A DNA stretch of 54,452 bases from JALZHR01 sp036389695 (GCA_036389695.1 DASVWG010000291.1:1-54452), one strand, 5' to 3'; counted from the stretch's first letter, positions 32,211 through 41,020 are shown. Notes: generated from the letters alone by a model not told the origin. Numbers and translations: made by a program.

Positions 32211-32891
32211 ATGAAAAAACATTTTTGGAATTTTACCGCGCTCGTTTTTTGTTTTATTCTTTTTTCGTCCCTAAGTTTCGCACAGGACGCGCCGCCGCAG
32301 GAAGAAAACAAACGTGAGGCTGATTTGGTCGAACTCGTCAAACTCGATAAAACAATAAAACTCGATATTCGCTACAGTCGCACGGACAATTTCGTCGGCA
32401 AAGCCGTCTACACCGAAGCGCGCGCTTTTTTGCAGCGTCCCGCCGCCGAAGCGCTTCTGCGCGTGCATAAAAAGCTGAAAAAACAAAATCTCGGCTTGGT
32501 CATTTTCGACGGCTATCGCCCGTGGTCGGTGACCAAAATTTTCTGGGAAGTGACGCCCGAAGACAAGCGAAAATTTGTCGCGAATCCGAAAACCGGCTCG
32601 AAACACAATCGCGGCTGCGCGGTCGATTTGAGCATCTACGACAGGAAAACCGGAAAGCTCGTCGAGATGCCTTCGGATTTCGACGAATTTACCGAGCGCG
32701 CCTCGCCCGATTACGCGGGCGGAACGGAAAAAGCGAGAGAAAATCGTGATTTGCTGCGCCGTTTAATGGAAGCCGAAGGCTTCACCGTCAACGCCAACGA
32801 ATGGTGGCATTTCGATTATAAAAACTGGCAGGAATACGCGATTTACGACATCGCTTTTTCGGAGATAAAACCCGACAAAAAAAGAAATTAG
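32211..32891 (+). CDS. D-alanyl-D-alanine dipeptidase (VanX/DdpX-like, peptidase M15D)
   Basis: A 226-residue secreted enzyme with a signal peptide (residues about 1-24). VanX-type enzymes cut D-Ala-D-Ala. The zinc ligands are present: SKHNRGCAVDLSIYD (about residues 131-145, His and Asp) and ANEWWHFDYKNW (about 197-208, Glu and His). VIFDGYRPWSV provides the conserved Arg of the family. No vanA/vanH or sensor kinase is near, so peptidoglycan recycling is likelier than vancomycin resistance. The stop TAG is in the repeat word ATTAGCCACG; the last residues KKRN just precede it. Confidence 0.9.
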   Translation: MKKHFWNFTALVFCFILFSSLSFAQDAPPQEENKREADLVELVKLDKTIKLDIRYSRTDNFVGKAVYTEARAFLQRPAAEALLRVHKKLKKQNLGLVIFDGYRPWSVTKIFWEVTPEDKRKFVANPKTGSKHNRGCAVDLSIYDRKTGKLVEMPSDFDEFTERASPDYAGGTEKARENRDLLRRLMEAEGFTVNANEWWHFDYKNWQEYAIYDIAFSEIKPDKKRN

Positions 32892-33048
32892 CCACGAAAG
32901 AACACGAAAGAGCGCGAAAAAGATTTAGCCGCGAATAACATGAATGTCACGAATAAGAAATAAAAATAATATTCGTGTCATTTGTGTAATTCGCGGCTGA
33001 CTTTCTTATTTCTCCTTTCGTGCTTTTTCGTGCCTTTTCGTGGCTAAA
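32887..33048. repeat. Nested TTAGCCACGAAA palindrome, second copy
   Basis: The outer arms 32887-32919 and 33016-33048 are runs of GAACACGAAA/GCACGAAAA words. The inner arms 32924-32955 and 32970-32998 use TTAGCCGCGAATAA and AATGTCACGAATA words. It lies between two convergent genes, gives the dipeptidase stop, and ends 11 bases before the hydrolase stop. Confidence 0.8.
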
Positions 33049-33058
33049 TCTTTTTGCT

Positions 33059-34480
33059 TTATTTTGCGGCGGTGCGTTTCAAAATCCAATCGGCGACGGT
33101 TTCCAGAACCTGCGGCGAGATTGTTTCCTCGATTTTGTCATACTCGCTTAATTGTCCGCTCTGGCTGGTTTGAAACAGGTGGTTGAGCTTCGGAAAAGAT
33201 TTGATTGTGTAATCTTTATTTCCGCCCGCTTTGAGTCCGGCGGCGATCAAATCCAGATTTTCCTTCCACGCGACCTGTAAATCGTTTTCGCCGTTGAGCG
33301 CCAGAACGGGAGCTTTTACTTTTTTCAGCGTCGGGCGCGGGTCGAAAGCGACGAAATAGCGAAACCACGCGGAGACATACATCGGAATCTGCGCTTTGAT
33401 AGTGGCTTCGGTCGCCGCAAATTCTTTTTTTTCGTCCTCGCTCAATCCGCTCGATGCTTTGGCGAGAAGCTCGTTGATACGTTGTTCGGCGCGTTTGCTG
33501 TCAGGTTCGGATTTGAGAATCGCCACGATACTTTTCAGAAATTTAACGGATTGCGCCGTCACGTTTTGACTCACTCCGCCGGCTTTTTGCAGTAATTCGG
33601 TTTGCGTGTAAATCACGTCCGCGCCGGTTTGCCCGAGACCGGCGAGCAGGACGATAAACGCCGCATCATTTGAGCGCGCGGCGACCATCGGCGCAATCAT
33701 TCCGCCTTCGCTGTGACCGATTAGACCGATTTGTTTCGGATTGATTTCCTTCCGGGTTTTGAGATATTCGATTCCTGCCAGCACATCTCCGGCAAAGTTT
33801 TCAGCGGTAAAATCGGGCGAGCCTGATTCCGAGCCGCCGACGCCGCGGTCGTCGACGCGCAAAACGGCGATGCCGCGTCTGGTCAGATAATCAGCCAGCA
33901 CGAGAAACGGTCGATGTCCGGCGACGGTTTCGTTGCGGTCCTGCGCGCCGCTGCCGGTAATTAAAATCACCGCCGGATATTGCCCGCCGCCGCGCGGCAA
34001 AGTCAGCGTTCCGGCTAGCTTGACGTTGTCTTTCGTGTTTTTGTAGCTGACTTCTTCCTCGTTATACGGATAAGGTTTCTGCGGGTCTTGCGGGCGGCTG
34101 ATTTTCGGCATTTCGGTCGCGCGCTTGAAAGTTAACGGCAGAGAATTGCCGCCCTGTTTGAGCGTTCCGCTAATCTGGCTGCCGTTTTCGCCCAGAATTC
34201 CTTCGTAGCTCAAGCCGTATTTTTGCGCCTCGAAAGTGACCAGATTATTTTGCTGTTTAATCGCGTCGATTTCCAAATCGTTCGCGCCTTGGTCGATGCT
34301 GTCGAGCTTTGCCGCAAAGCCGCCGGCGGTTTTTGAAACTTTCAGCAGAAGCCGCATTTTGATGCCGTTAAATTCAAGCGAGCCGAGCCAGTTTCCCTCG
34401 ATACCGGCGTTGTTTTGCCCGAAAACCGGCGCTGACAAAACGATTAAAAACATCAATATCTGATAAATTAAATTTTTCAT
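33059..34480 (-). CDS. Exported alpha/beta hydrolase
   Basis: A 473-residue secreted hydrolase. A signal peptide (to about residue 21) precedes an N-terminal beta domain (GNWLGSLEFNGIKMRLLL...) seen in many exported peptidases of this type. The alpha/beta-hydrolase core starts at about 150. The nucleophile is in GLIGHSEGGMIAPMVAA (about 247-263), the acid in LNGENDLQVAWKE and the His in FPKLNHLFQ. ITGSGAQDRNE supplies the oxyanion part. It probably acts on esters or acylated peptides; the substrate is unknown. A strong ribosome site (AAGGAGAAAA) precedes the ATG. It ends near a nested palindrome. The small membrane-protein gene begins 9 bases upstream. Confidence 0.85.
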   Translation of the reverse strand: MKNLIYQILMFLIVLSAPVFGQNNAGIEGNWLGSLEFNGIKMRLLLKVSKTAGGFAAKLDSIDQGANDLEIDAIKQQNNLVTFEAQKYGLSYEGILGENGSQISGTLKQGGNSLPLTFKRATEMPKISRPQDPQKPYPYNEEEVSYKNTKDNVKLAGTLTLPRGGGQYPAVILITGSGAQDRNETVAGHRPFLVLADYLTRRGIAVLRVDDRGVGGSESGSPDFTAENFAGDVLAGIEYLKTRKEINPKQIGLIGHSEGGMIAPMVAARSNDAAFIVLLAGLGQTGADVIYTQTELLQKAGGVSQNVTAQSVKFLKSIVAILKSEPDSKRAEQRINELLAKASSGLSEDEKKEFAATEATIKAQIPMYVSAWFRYFVAFDPRPTLKKVKAPVLALNGENDLQVAWKENLDLIAAGLKAGGNKDYTIKSFPKLNHLFQTSQSGQLSEYDKIEETISPQVLETVADWILKRTAAK

Positions 34481-34489
34481 TTTTTCTCC

Positions 34490-34810
34490 TTATCTGCCGC
34501 CGTTCATTTTTTCGAGAACTTCAATCATTTCGCGCAGCCGGTCGAAATTCAGGATAATCAAAATCGGCACGATAACGAGCGCGAGCGCGCCGAGAGCCAT
34601 GCCGACCTGCGCCCAGAGCCGGTGGTCTTTTAGTTTCGGCGCGGGATTTGCCCGCAGCGCCAGCCAGCCGAAAATGACTGCCAGAATCGCTTTTTCCAGA
34701 CCTAAAAGGCTAAAGAAACAGGAAATGCCCAGAACGAGCGCGACGGTCGCGTAAGCATATTTTTGTCCCAGCACGACGGAATCTTTCGTTTCGCTTGCAT
34801 TTGTTTCCAT
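34490..34810 (-). CDS. Small membrane protein (DUF4190-like)
   Basis: A 106-residue protein with two to three membrane helices: YAYATVALVLGISCFFSLLG, AILAVIFGWLALR and VGMALGALALVIVPILIIL. The layout, with a soluble N-terminus and GLEKAILAVIFGWLALR, resembles DUF4190-type proteins. I choose ATG 34810, preceded by GGAG at the right distance; an upstream ATG at 34888 would overlap the anti-sigma gene. It sits 4 bases after the anti-sigma gene and 9 bases before the hydrolase, probably in one transcript. Confidence 0.7.
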   Translation of the reverse strand: METNASETKDSVVLGQKYAYATVALVLGISCFFSLLGLEKAILAVIFGWLALRANPAPKLKDHRLWAQVGMALGALALVIVPILIILNFDRLREMIEVLEKMNGGR

Positions 34811-34814
34811 AATT

Positions 34815-35240
34815 TTATTTCTCCAATATAAGCTCGGTATTAATTTTGAACGGATTTTCCCTGAGAAAACCGAACAACGCGACGACAAAAATCAAAGGCG
34901 CAAGCTTCAGCCACCAGCCGAGCTCTTCCGCCGGAAGCATTTCCAGCAATTTGCAGGCGACGAGAAATGCGCCGAGAACGAGAAAAATCCGCCAGCCGAA
35001 GCGCGGCGCGCATTTAGGCTCAATCCGCTTTTCGATTGCCGACCATAAATCTGCGTCCGGCTCGCGGCGCGCCTGTCTTTTAAGCAAATCGCCGGTTTTT
35101 TGAATTTTCTCAAATTCCTGTCGGCATTCGGCGCATTCGGCGAAATGCAGCGTTTTTTGTTCGGCGGAAATTTCGACTTTCTCGCCGTCCAGCTCAGCCA
35201 GCATCGCCATTAAAACGTTTTCACAATTCGTCTTCGTCAT
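34815..35240 (-). CDS. Anti-sigma factor with N-terminal zinc finger and two membrane helices
   Basis: A 141-residue protein. Its N-terminal zinc finger has His/Cys/Cys in LHFAECAECRQEF (about residues 29-41). Two hydrophobic segments follow: FLVLGAFLVACKLLEML and WWLKLAPLIFVVALFGFL. This is the compact anti-sigma layout. ATG 35240 overlaps the sigma-factor stop by 4 bases (ATGA), so the two are translationally coupled. It most likely binds and silences the adjacent ECF factor. The open frame extends upstream inside the sigma gene, which I treat as shadow. Confidence 0.85.
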   Translation of the reverse strand: MTKTNCENVLMAMLAELDGEKVEISAEQKTLHFAECAECRQEFEKIQKTGDLLKRQARREPDADLWSAIEKRIEPKCAPRFGWRIFLVLGAFLVACKLLEMLPAEELGWWLKLAPLIFVVALFGFLRENPFKINTELILEK

Positions 35241-35779
35241 CTTTCCAAACGTTCTCCATGAAATTTTCCGGTCAGTTTCGCCTGCAAAGCCCTGCGGGCG
35301 TGGAAAAGGCGACTCATCACGGTTCCGCGCGGAATCTTCAAAAGGTCGGCGATTTCCTGATACGAAAGCCCGTCCAGATATTTCAAAGCGATTATCTCGC
35401 GGTCTTCTTCCGGCAGAGCGAGCAAAGCCGCTTCGAGCGCGAATCGCTCTTCGCGTGACACGCTCGGCTGCGGCGCGAAAATCGCGGTTTCCTCGATATT
35501 TTCGGTTTCCCTGCGCCGTGCCGTCATCTTGAAACAACGATGGCGCAGCAAAACGTAAAACCAGGGATAAAAACGCCGCGTCTTATCAAAACCCCCAAGC
35601 GCCTGATACGCGTCGATAAACGCTTCCTGCACGGCGTCCAGCGCGTCTTCCGCGTTGCCGAGAATGGCGACGGCGTGACTCGCGGCTTGTCTTTGATAGC
35701 TCTCAACCAGAAAACGAAACGCTTCCTTTTCGCCGTTTTGACATTTTTCAATTGCCGTCAAGTCATCCATACCAGCCAC
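35237..35779 (-). CDS. RNA polymerase ECF sigma factor
   Basis: A 180-residue ECF sigma factor. Region 2 is FLVESYQRQAASHAVAIL, ALDAVQEAFIDAYQALGGF and FYPWFYVLLRHRCFKMTARRR. Region 4 is LPEEDREIIALKYLDGLSY with the helix-turn-helix YQEIADLLKIPRGTVMSRLF near the C-terminus. The start is ATG 35779 (an ATG nine bases later is also possible). Its coupled anti-sigma gene and a small membrane-protein gene follow. The 5' side is occupied by a cluster of CATCTTG hairpins. Confidence 0.92.
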   Translation of the reverse strand: MAGMDDLTAIEKCQNGEKEAFRFLVESYQRQAASHAVAILGNAEDALDAVQEAFIDAYQALGGFDKTRRFYPWFYVLLRHRCFKMTARRRETENIEETAIFAPQPSVSREERFALEAALLALPEEDREIIALKYLDGLSYQEIADLLKIPRGTVMSRLFHARRALQAKLTGKFHGERLER

Positions 35780-35845
35780 TCACTATAACGTATCCCCAAA
35801 AACGAAAAAATATTCAAATTTTTTTAGAAGCGGTTTGGAAATAGG

Positions 35846-35983
35846 AATTTTGTAACGCCGCCATCTTGGCGGCTGTCCGGCGGGCATCTTGCCTGCCGTT
35901 GTGCCCGCAATGAAGCTGATTTTTGTTTACAGGCGGCGGCAAGATGCCGCCGCGACAGCCAGCAAGATGCTGGCGCTACAATT
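35846..35983. repeat. Paired CATCTTG hairpin element
   Basis: Four hairpins share the same loop: GCCGCCATCTTGGCGGC (35857-35873), GGCGGGCATCTTGCCTGCC (35879-35897), GCGGCGGCAAGATGCCGCCGC (35933-35953) and GCCAGCAAGATGCTGGC (35958-35974). The first two are the inverted counterparts of the last two, flanked by TTTGTAACGC and GCGCTACAAT. It lies in a divergent gap, unlike the other palindromes. Confidence 0.85.
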
Positions 35984-36082
35984 TCAGCGAATCTTTTGAA
36001 CCTACGCTTTTCTTGCAAATCCGGGCGTAAAGGCATAAATTACTTTTCGTTTTATCAAAACCCGAAAAGGAGTGAAAGAAAA

Positions 36083-36406
36083 ATGTCTATTACCGTTACT
36101 TTTACGCCTGAGTCGATGAGTTCCAGCCAGTATGAGGAAATCATCAAAAGGCTTAAGCAGGCAGGTGCCGACAAGCCGCGCGGCAGACTTTTTCACGTTT
36201 GTCACGGCGACGCCGACCATCTGCGTGTTCTGGACGTTTGGAATTCGATAGAGGATTTTCAGGAGTTCGGGCAGACGCTGATACCAATTATCGGAGAAGT
36301 CGGCGTCATCTCTGCCGAACCAGAAATCCGTGAGGTGTATAGCTTCTCAGATGATATAAACACTATTGATATTGACATAGATACTTCAAGGTTTCATGAC
36401 CTGTAA
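36083..36406 (+). CDS. ABM-like (dimeric alpha-beta barrel) small protein
   Basis: A 107-residue protein of the ferredoxin-like dimeric barrel kind (antibiotic-biosynthesis-monooxygenase-like): VTFTPESMSSSQYEEII, then GRLFHVCHGDADHLRVLDV, then WNSIEDFQEFGQTLIPII. It is short and cofactor-free in this family. The function is unknown; it could remove or modify small reactive quinones or be a stress protein. The start is fixed by AAGGAG 10 bases upstream. The acidic C-terminal tail (DDINTIDIDIDTSRF) is unusual. A stem-loop terminator overlaps the stop region. Confidence 0.75.
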   Translation: MSITVTFTPESMSSSQYEEIIKRLKQAGADKPRGRLFHVCHGDADHLRVLDVWNSIEDFQEFGQTLIPIIGEVGVISAEPEIREVYSFSDDINTIDIDIDTSRFHDL

Positions 36407-36436
36407 AAAGGGCAAAGCCGTTTGACCTTGCCCTTT
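36407..36436. terminator. Hairpin terminator between convergent genes
   Basis: AAAGGGCAA (36407-36415) pairs with TTGCCCTTT (36428-36436) around a 12-nt loop, followed by CGTTTT. It starts at the stop codon of the ABM-like gene and ends 25 bases before the M16 stop. Confidence 0.7.
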
Positions 36437-36460
36437 CGTTTTAAGCCAATCAGATTGATT

Positions 36461-39295
36461 TTACTCAATCTTAATCGGATTGCCTTCCGCGTCGAGATAC
36501 GTAATCGTTTTGCCCCAGACTTCGATTTCTCGCAGTCGCGGCTCAATCACGCTTCTATCGCCGACGATGACAATCGCCATTTTGTCGGGCGTCAGATATT
36601 TATTGGCGACGCGGTTGACATCGGCGAGCGTGACGGCGTTGATTTTCGAGAAGAAATCATTGAAATACGAATCCGGCAAATCGTATGTGACCAGCGTTCC
36701 GAGCTGACCGGCGATTTGACCGTTCGTTTCAAAGCCCTGCGGCATACCGCGAATCAGGCTTTGTTTGCTGGTTTCAAGTTCTTCCTGCGTGACGGGGCGC
36801 TCGCCGCGAATGCCGTTGAGTTCTTTCATAAACTCGACGACGGATTCTTTCGTCACGGCAGTCTGCACGCCAGCCGAAGCCGTAAACGGTCCGGCGCCGC
36901 GACGGAAACCGAAGCCGCTGCCCGCGCCGTAGGTGTAACCTTTGTCTTCGCGCAGATTCATGTTCAGACGCGACGAGAAAGAACCGCCGAGCATATCGTT
37001 CATCACCAGCAAGGCGAAATAATCGGGATTATCGCGCGCGACGCCGACCTGACCGATGGAAACAATCGACTGCGCCGCGCCCGGTTTGTCCACGATGTAA
37101 ATTCCGGGCTTATCAAAAGCGCCGGGTTCCGCCACTTTCGACGCCGGAATTTCGCCCGGTTTCCAAGCAGCAAAAGCCGTTTCCAATTTCGGCTTGAGCG
37201 TGCTCATCATCGCGTCGCCGACGACAATCAAAACCGCGTTGTTCGGGCGGTAATAGGTTTTGTAAAAATTCTCCAAATCCGATTGCTTAAAGGATTTAAT
37301 CGAGATTTCGTCGCCGCCCGGCGAATTGCCGTAGGGATGATTTCTGCCGTAGAGCAAAGCGTTGTAGACGACGCCGGCAATCGCGTTCGGATTGTCGCGG
37401 CGCTGCTGCAGGGCGAACAGCGAACGGCGGCGCAGCGTTTCGAGTTCCTTATCGGGAAACGTCGGATTGAGCAAAACGTCGGCGTAAATATCCAGCGCTT
37501 TGTCGAGATTTTTCGTCAGCGTCTGCATCGAAACGTTTGCCGAATCCCAGCTTGAGCCGGTTCCTAAAGTCGCGCCGATGTCCGAGAGTTGATTGGAAAT
37601 ATCGACCGCCGAGCGCGTTTTCGTGCCGCTGTTTAAAAGGCTCGAAGTAAACGAAGCCAAACCGGCTTTGCCGCTCGGGTCAATCGTTCCGCCGGATTTG
37701 AAAACCATATTCATCGAAACAATCGGCAGCTCCGGCTGGCGCACGAGCCAGACTTCCAAGCCGTTTGAAAGCCGCTGTTTTTCAATCGTCGGCAAGGCAA
37801 ATTTCGGCTCGCTTCCGGCTTTCGGCAGATTTTTCGTCTGGTCGATGGCGGGTTTTTCCTTCGACGCTTTCGAGGTCGGCGTGTTCGCCGCGTTGTTCGT
37901 CTGCGAAGCGATTTTTTCTTTGCGCGGCACGAAATTCATCACCAGATGATTGGCGTTCAGATAAGTGTTGGCGACGCGCACGACATCGGCGGGCGTCACT
38001 TTCCGGTATTCGTCCAGCTGCTCCTGAAAGCGGTCGGGCTTGCCGAAAAACGTCGCGTTGGTGTTCATCGCATCGGCTTTGCCGAGAACGGTTTGCAGAC
38101 CGAAAATCGTCTGCGCTTCGATGCGGGTGACGGCGCGCGAGACTTCTTCCATGGTCGGCGGCTCTTTCTTGATGCGCTCGATTTCGATATTGATTTGTTC
38201 CTCAATCGGCATCAGGAATTTAGCCGGATTGGTGCGCATTTCTTCGGCGTCTTTCGGTCCGTTCGGGCGCGCCGTCGCCGTGACCTGAAACGTTCCGGCA
38301 AGCTCTCTGGTCGGATGCGAAGTGAAAATGTCCTGCACGATTTGCTTGTCGTAAACCAGCTTCGATTGCAGGCGCGAGCCGCGTCCGCCCGACAGAATCG
38401 AGCTTAAAATATCAATCGCGGCTTCGTCTTTATGTCCTTGCGGAACGGTGTGCCAGACCATATAAACGCGCGGCGACTGCACGGCGTCTTCAAATTCCTT
38501 GCGGATAACGCCCTGCATCGAGGGCTGCGGCGGAGTCGGGCGCGTAATCTCGCCGCCTTTTTTAATCGCGCCGAAATATTTCTGCACCCACGCGCGCGCC
38601 TGTTTCGGATTGAAATCTCCGGCGATGACTAAAGACGCGTTGTTCGGCACGTAATACTGCCGGAAAAAGGCTTTTACGTCGTCCTGCGAAGCGGCGGTCA
38701 AATCGTCGAGCGAGCCGATGGTCGTCCAGTTATACGGGTGACCTTTCGGATAAATTATGTCCATAATCTTTTCGCCCGCCGTGCCGTAAGGCTGGTTGTC
38801 GTAGCGCTGGCGACGCTCGTTTTTCACGACGTCGCGCTGGTTGTCGAGCTTTTCCTGCGTCATCGCGTCGAGCAGATTGCCCATCCGGTCGGCTTCGAGG
38901 AAAAGCGCCGTTTCCAGAAAATTCGACGGCACGACTTCGTAATAATTCGTGCGGTCGGTATTTGTAGAGCCGTTGACGTTTGCGCCGGCGGCGTCGAGCG
39001 GTTTGAAATAATCCGTGTTCCAGTTTTTCGAGCCTTGAAACATCATATGCTCGAAAAGATGCGCGAAACCGGTCTTGCCGACCGTCTCGTTTTTCGAGCC
39101 GACGTGATACCAGACGTTGACGGCGACAATCGGCGTCGAGTGGTCTTCGTGCAAAATCACGCGCAGACCGTTTTTCAGGCGAAACTCCGTGTATTTAATC
39201 GGCGGCAGCTTATCGCCGTTATTCTGGGCTGAAACCATTGTTGTCATAAACGAAACAAAGACGAGCAAAAACACGAGAAATTTTATAGCTTTCAT
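36461..39295 (-). CDS. Secreted M16 (pitrilysin-family) zinc peptidase, two-domain
   Basis: A 944-residue exported peptidase with a signal peptide to about residue 23. The inverted zinc motif HxxEH is His79-Leu-Phe-Glu82-His83 (AHLFEHMMFQGS), with a further Glu at VVKNERRQRYDN. The N-terminal M16 domain is catalytic. The second half (from about 500: LSNGLEVWLVRQPELPI, LASFTSSLLNSG) is an M16 domain lacking HxxEH, giving the usual active/inactive pair in one chain. FYKTYYRPNNAVLIVVGD marks the second subdomain. It likely degrades peptides in the periplasm. It ends near the shared terminator; its start lies 51 bases from an AAAGTAAAA palindrome. Confidence 0.92.
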   Translation of the reverse strand: MKAIKFLVFLLVFVSFMTTMVSAQNNGDKLPPIKYTEFRLKNGLRVILHEDHSTPIVAVNVWYHVGSKNETVGKTGFAHLFEHMMFQGSKNWNTDYFKPLDAAGANVNGSTNTDRTNYYEVVPSNFLETALFLEADRMGNLLDAMTQEKLDNQRDVVKNERRQRYDNQPYGTAGEKIMDIIYPKGHPYNWTTIGSLDDLTAASQDDVKAFFRQYYVPNNASLVIAGDFNPKQARAWVQKYFGAIKKGGEITRPTPPQPSMQGVIRKEFEDAVQSPRVYMVWHTVPQGHKDEAAIDILSSILSGGRGSRLQSKLVYDKQIVQDIFTSHPTRELAGTFQVTATARPNGPKDAEEMRTNPAKFLMPIEEQINIEIERIKKEPPTMEEVSRAVTRIEAQTIFGLQTVLGKADAMNTNATFFGKPDRFQEQLDEYRKVTPADVVRVANTYLNANHLVMNFVPRKEKIASQTNNAANTPTSKASKEKPAIDQTKNLPKAGSEPKFALPTIEKQRLSNGLEVWLVRQPELPIVSMNMVFKSGGTIDPSGKAGLASFTSSLLNSGTKTRSAVDISNQLSDIGATLGTGSSWDSANVSMQTLTKNLDKALDIYADVLLNPTFPDKELETLRRRSLFALQQRRDNPNAIAGVVYNALLYGRNHPYGNSPGGDEISIKSFKQSDLENFYKTYYRPNNAVLIVVGDAMMSTLKPKLETAFAAWKPGEIPASKVAEPGAFDKPGIYIVDKPGAAQSIVSIGQVGVARDNPDYFALLVMNDMLGGSFSSRLNMNLREDKGYTYGAGSGFGFRRGAGPFTASAGVQTAVTKESVVEFMKELNGIRGERPVTQEELETSKQSLIRGMPQGFETNGQIAGQLGTLVTYDLPDSYFNDFFSKINAVTLADVNRVANKYLTPDKMAIVIVGDRSVIEPRLREIEVWGKTITYLDAEGNPIKIE

Positions 39296-39346
39296 CGCAA
39301 ACCCCTTTTGATTTTTTTTCGACGCGGCGAGTCACGAGTGGGAAAC

Positions 39347-39425
39347 AAGGCAAAAGCCAAAAGTAAAAAGTAAAATTGTTTCACCTTTTTACTTTTTACT
39401 TTCTACTTTCTGCTTTCTGCTTCTT
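39347..39425. repeat. AAAAGTAAAA word-repeat palindrome
   Basis: The perfect core is 39361-39375 and 39387-39401 (15 bp, 11-nt loop), made of AAAAAGT words. The arms continue as drifting CAAAAGC and CTTTCTGC words. Further out, GCGAGTCAC (39327-39335) and GTGACTTGC (39428-39436) also pair. It lies between the M16 gene and the anti-sigma gene. Confidence 0.75.
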
Positions 39426-39487
39426 CGGTGACTTGCTGAGTCTTTATGATTTAATTCTACTAATTTTATAGACGTAAGGAAACTGTT

Positions 39488-40324
39488 TTACGTTTCAACT
39501 TTGGCGATTGCCAGCACTTTTTCCTGTTTGGAGACGACCACGCCGCCGGGTTTTTCGGCGGTGACGGCAAAGAGCGTCGGTTTTTGAACTTTTATTTTGG
39601 CGTCAATCGGAATAATCACTTCGCCGCCGCTGACGTCGAAAACGCCGCCGTCGACCGGAGTTTTCGGGTCTTGATTCGAAGCGAAAATCCAGAGCTGATA
39701 CTGCTCCTTCGCCCGGTCATTGACCGGGACGCCGCGCAGGCGCAGGAAACCTTTCTGCGCCGCATCGCTCCACGCCACATCGCCCAGAACTTCGGACGGA
39801 TTTTTCGGATTCGTCAAAGTCGTTTTGACGACATCAGCCGAAGCCAGAAGCTGTTCGAGCTGCTGAGACACGGGCGGCGTCGGCGTCGGCGTTATTTGCT
39901 GCTGAACATAAATTATTTCCGGATTCCGCCGGGTTATCCAAACATTTACTGCCAGCACAATACAGGCGAGCGCCGCGACCAGCCAGCCGAGCCATTGCCG
40001 CGATGAAGAGCGCGGCGGCTCGAAAGCGAAAGTTTTTTGATATTCTTCTTCTGTTTGCGCGGCAGGCGCGCTTCTTTCCTGCGACGCGAAAAATTTATCG
40101 GCGTCGGCTAAGATTTTCGCCTGCAAATGCGCGGGCATCGGTTCGGAAATGTCCAGATTCGTTAAGCTCACACCTGAGGCGGCGATTTCAAAAGAATCGT
40201 CCGCTTTTAATTCGGGAAAAAGTTTTTCCAGTTCTTCAAGCTCCGCCCGCTCGGCTTCGCTTAAATCGAAAAGCGCTTTTCCGGCAAGGAGTTCCAGCAT
40301 TTTTTCTTTGTCCTGTTCGCTCAT
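39488..40324 (-). CDS. Anti-sigma-K (RskA-like) factor
   Basis: A 278-residue membrane protein. The cytoplasmic N-terminus (LAGKALFDLSEAERAELEELE) is the RskA anti-sigma helix region. One membrane helix (WLGWLVAALACIVLAVNVWI, about residues 111-130) follows. The extracytoplasmic domain has the RskA signatures GFLRLRGVPVNDRAKEQYQL and ASNQDPKTPVDGGVFDVSGG, and PTLFAVTAEKPGGVVVSKQE near the end. It should sequester the ECF factor encoded upstream; the genes overlap by 4 bases (ATGA), so expression is coupled. A signal at the cell surface would release the sigma factor, as in known SigK/RskA systems. Confidence 0.9.
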   Translation of the reverse strand: MSEQDKEKMLELLAGKALFDLSEAERAELEELEKLFPELKADDSFEIAASGVSLTNLDISEPMPAHLQAKILADADKFFASQERSAPAAQTEEEYQKTFAFEPPRSSSRQWLGWLVAALACIVLAVNVWITRRNPEIIYVQQQITPTPTPPVSQQLEQLLASADVVKTTLTNPKNPSEVLGDVAWSDAAQKGFLRLRGVPVNDRAKEQYQLWIFASNQDPKTPVDGGVFDVSGGEVIIPIDAKIKVQKPTLFAVTAEKPGGVVVSKQEKVLAIAKVET

Positions 40325-40887
40325 GCTACAACTCCTTTCGTTTCATTTTTACCACTGCTGTCAATTCCCAAAACCTCTCTAATCTCCATCAATCCGCGCC
40401 GCGCGTGCGATTTTACAGTGCCAATCGGCATTCCGGTCGCGTCCGCGATTTCCTGATGCGACATTCCCTGATAAATCGAAAGCTGCAAAACCTGGCGCTG
40501 TTCGGGACGCAGCGCGTTCAGGGCTTCGGCGGCTTGTTGGGCTTCGACCGCCGTCTGCATCTGTTTATCCTGCGCTTTGACCGGCTCGATTGTCATCTCC
40601 TCGATTGAATCGATTTGCGGCTGGCGCTGCGATTTTCTGAGCCGGTCAATCAGACGCCGCCGCGCAATCATCGCGACAAACGTCGTTTCAGATGCCTGAG
40701 TCTCGTCAAAACGTTCGGCGTTTTTCCAAATATCGATAAAAATTTCCTGCACGGCGTCTTCCGCGTCGTCCATGTTCCGGCACATACGGCGCGCCAGCGA
40801 CCAGACAAGTCCGCCGTAAGCGTTTAAACATTCCTGCGCGGCGGTTTTATCTTTCGCGGCGATGCGTTGAAGAATGGAGCGAGCCAA
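40321..40887 (-). CDS. RNA polymerase ECF sigma factor (SigK-like)
   Basis: A 188-residue ECF sigma factor. Region 2: LVWSLARRMCRNMDDAEDAVQ, EIFIDIWKNAERFDETQASE and TFVAMIARRRLIDRLRKSQR. Region 4: RPEQRQVLQLSIYQGMSHQ with helix-turn-helix HQEIADATGMPIGTVKSHA. The pairing with an RskA-type anti-sigma gene marks the SigK/RskA-like class. The start is ATG 40887. An AAATATA/TATATTT inverted repeat lies upstream at 41002-41020 and could be part of its control region. Confidence 0.92.
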   Translation of the reverse strand: MARSILQRIAAKDKTAAQECLNAYGGLVWSLARRMCRNMDDAEDAVQEIFIDIWKNAERFDETQASETTFVAMIARRRLIDRLRKSQRQPQIDSIEEMTIEPVKAQDKQMQTAVEAQQAAEALNALRPEQRQVLQLSIYQGMSHQEIADATGMPIGTVKSHARRGLMEIREVLGIDSSGKNETKGVVA

Positions 40888-41001
40888 AACCTTTTACCCT
40901 TTATGATAAATTTGAAAAAACATTTCTAAACTACTTCATTTCGTCATCGCTTGCCAAGCTAAAGCGGCTCGCGATTTCAAAAATCCGCGCCGCCGTCCGT
41001 T

Positions 41002-41020
41002 AAATATATTCGTTATATTT
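41002..41020. promoter_or_regulatory. AT-rich inverted repeat upstream of the third sigma gene
   Basis: AAATATA (41002-41008) and TATATTT (41014-41020) around TTCGT. It sits 115 bases upstream of the sigma start and could be an operator or a promoter relic; nothing else supports it. Confidence 0.3.

Noticed and set aside
32211..32891. Vancomycin resistance locus
   Set aside because: Only the VanX-like dipeptidase is present; there is no VanA/VanH ligase or dehydrogenase, or two-component system.
36422..37555. Long plus-strand frame of 377 codons opposite the M16 peptidase gene
   Set aside because: It lies wholly inside a clear M16 gene on the other strand, and its translation is Arg/Phe-rich as expected for a shadow frame.
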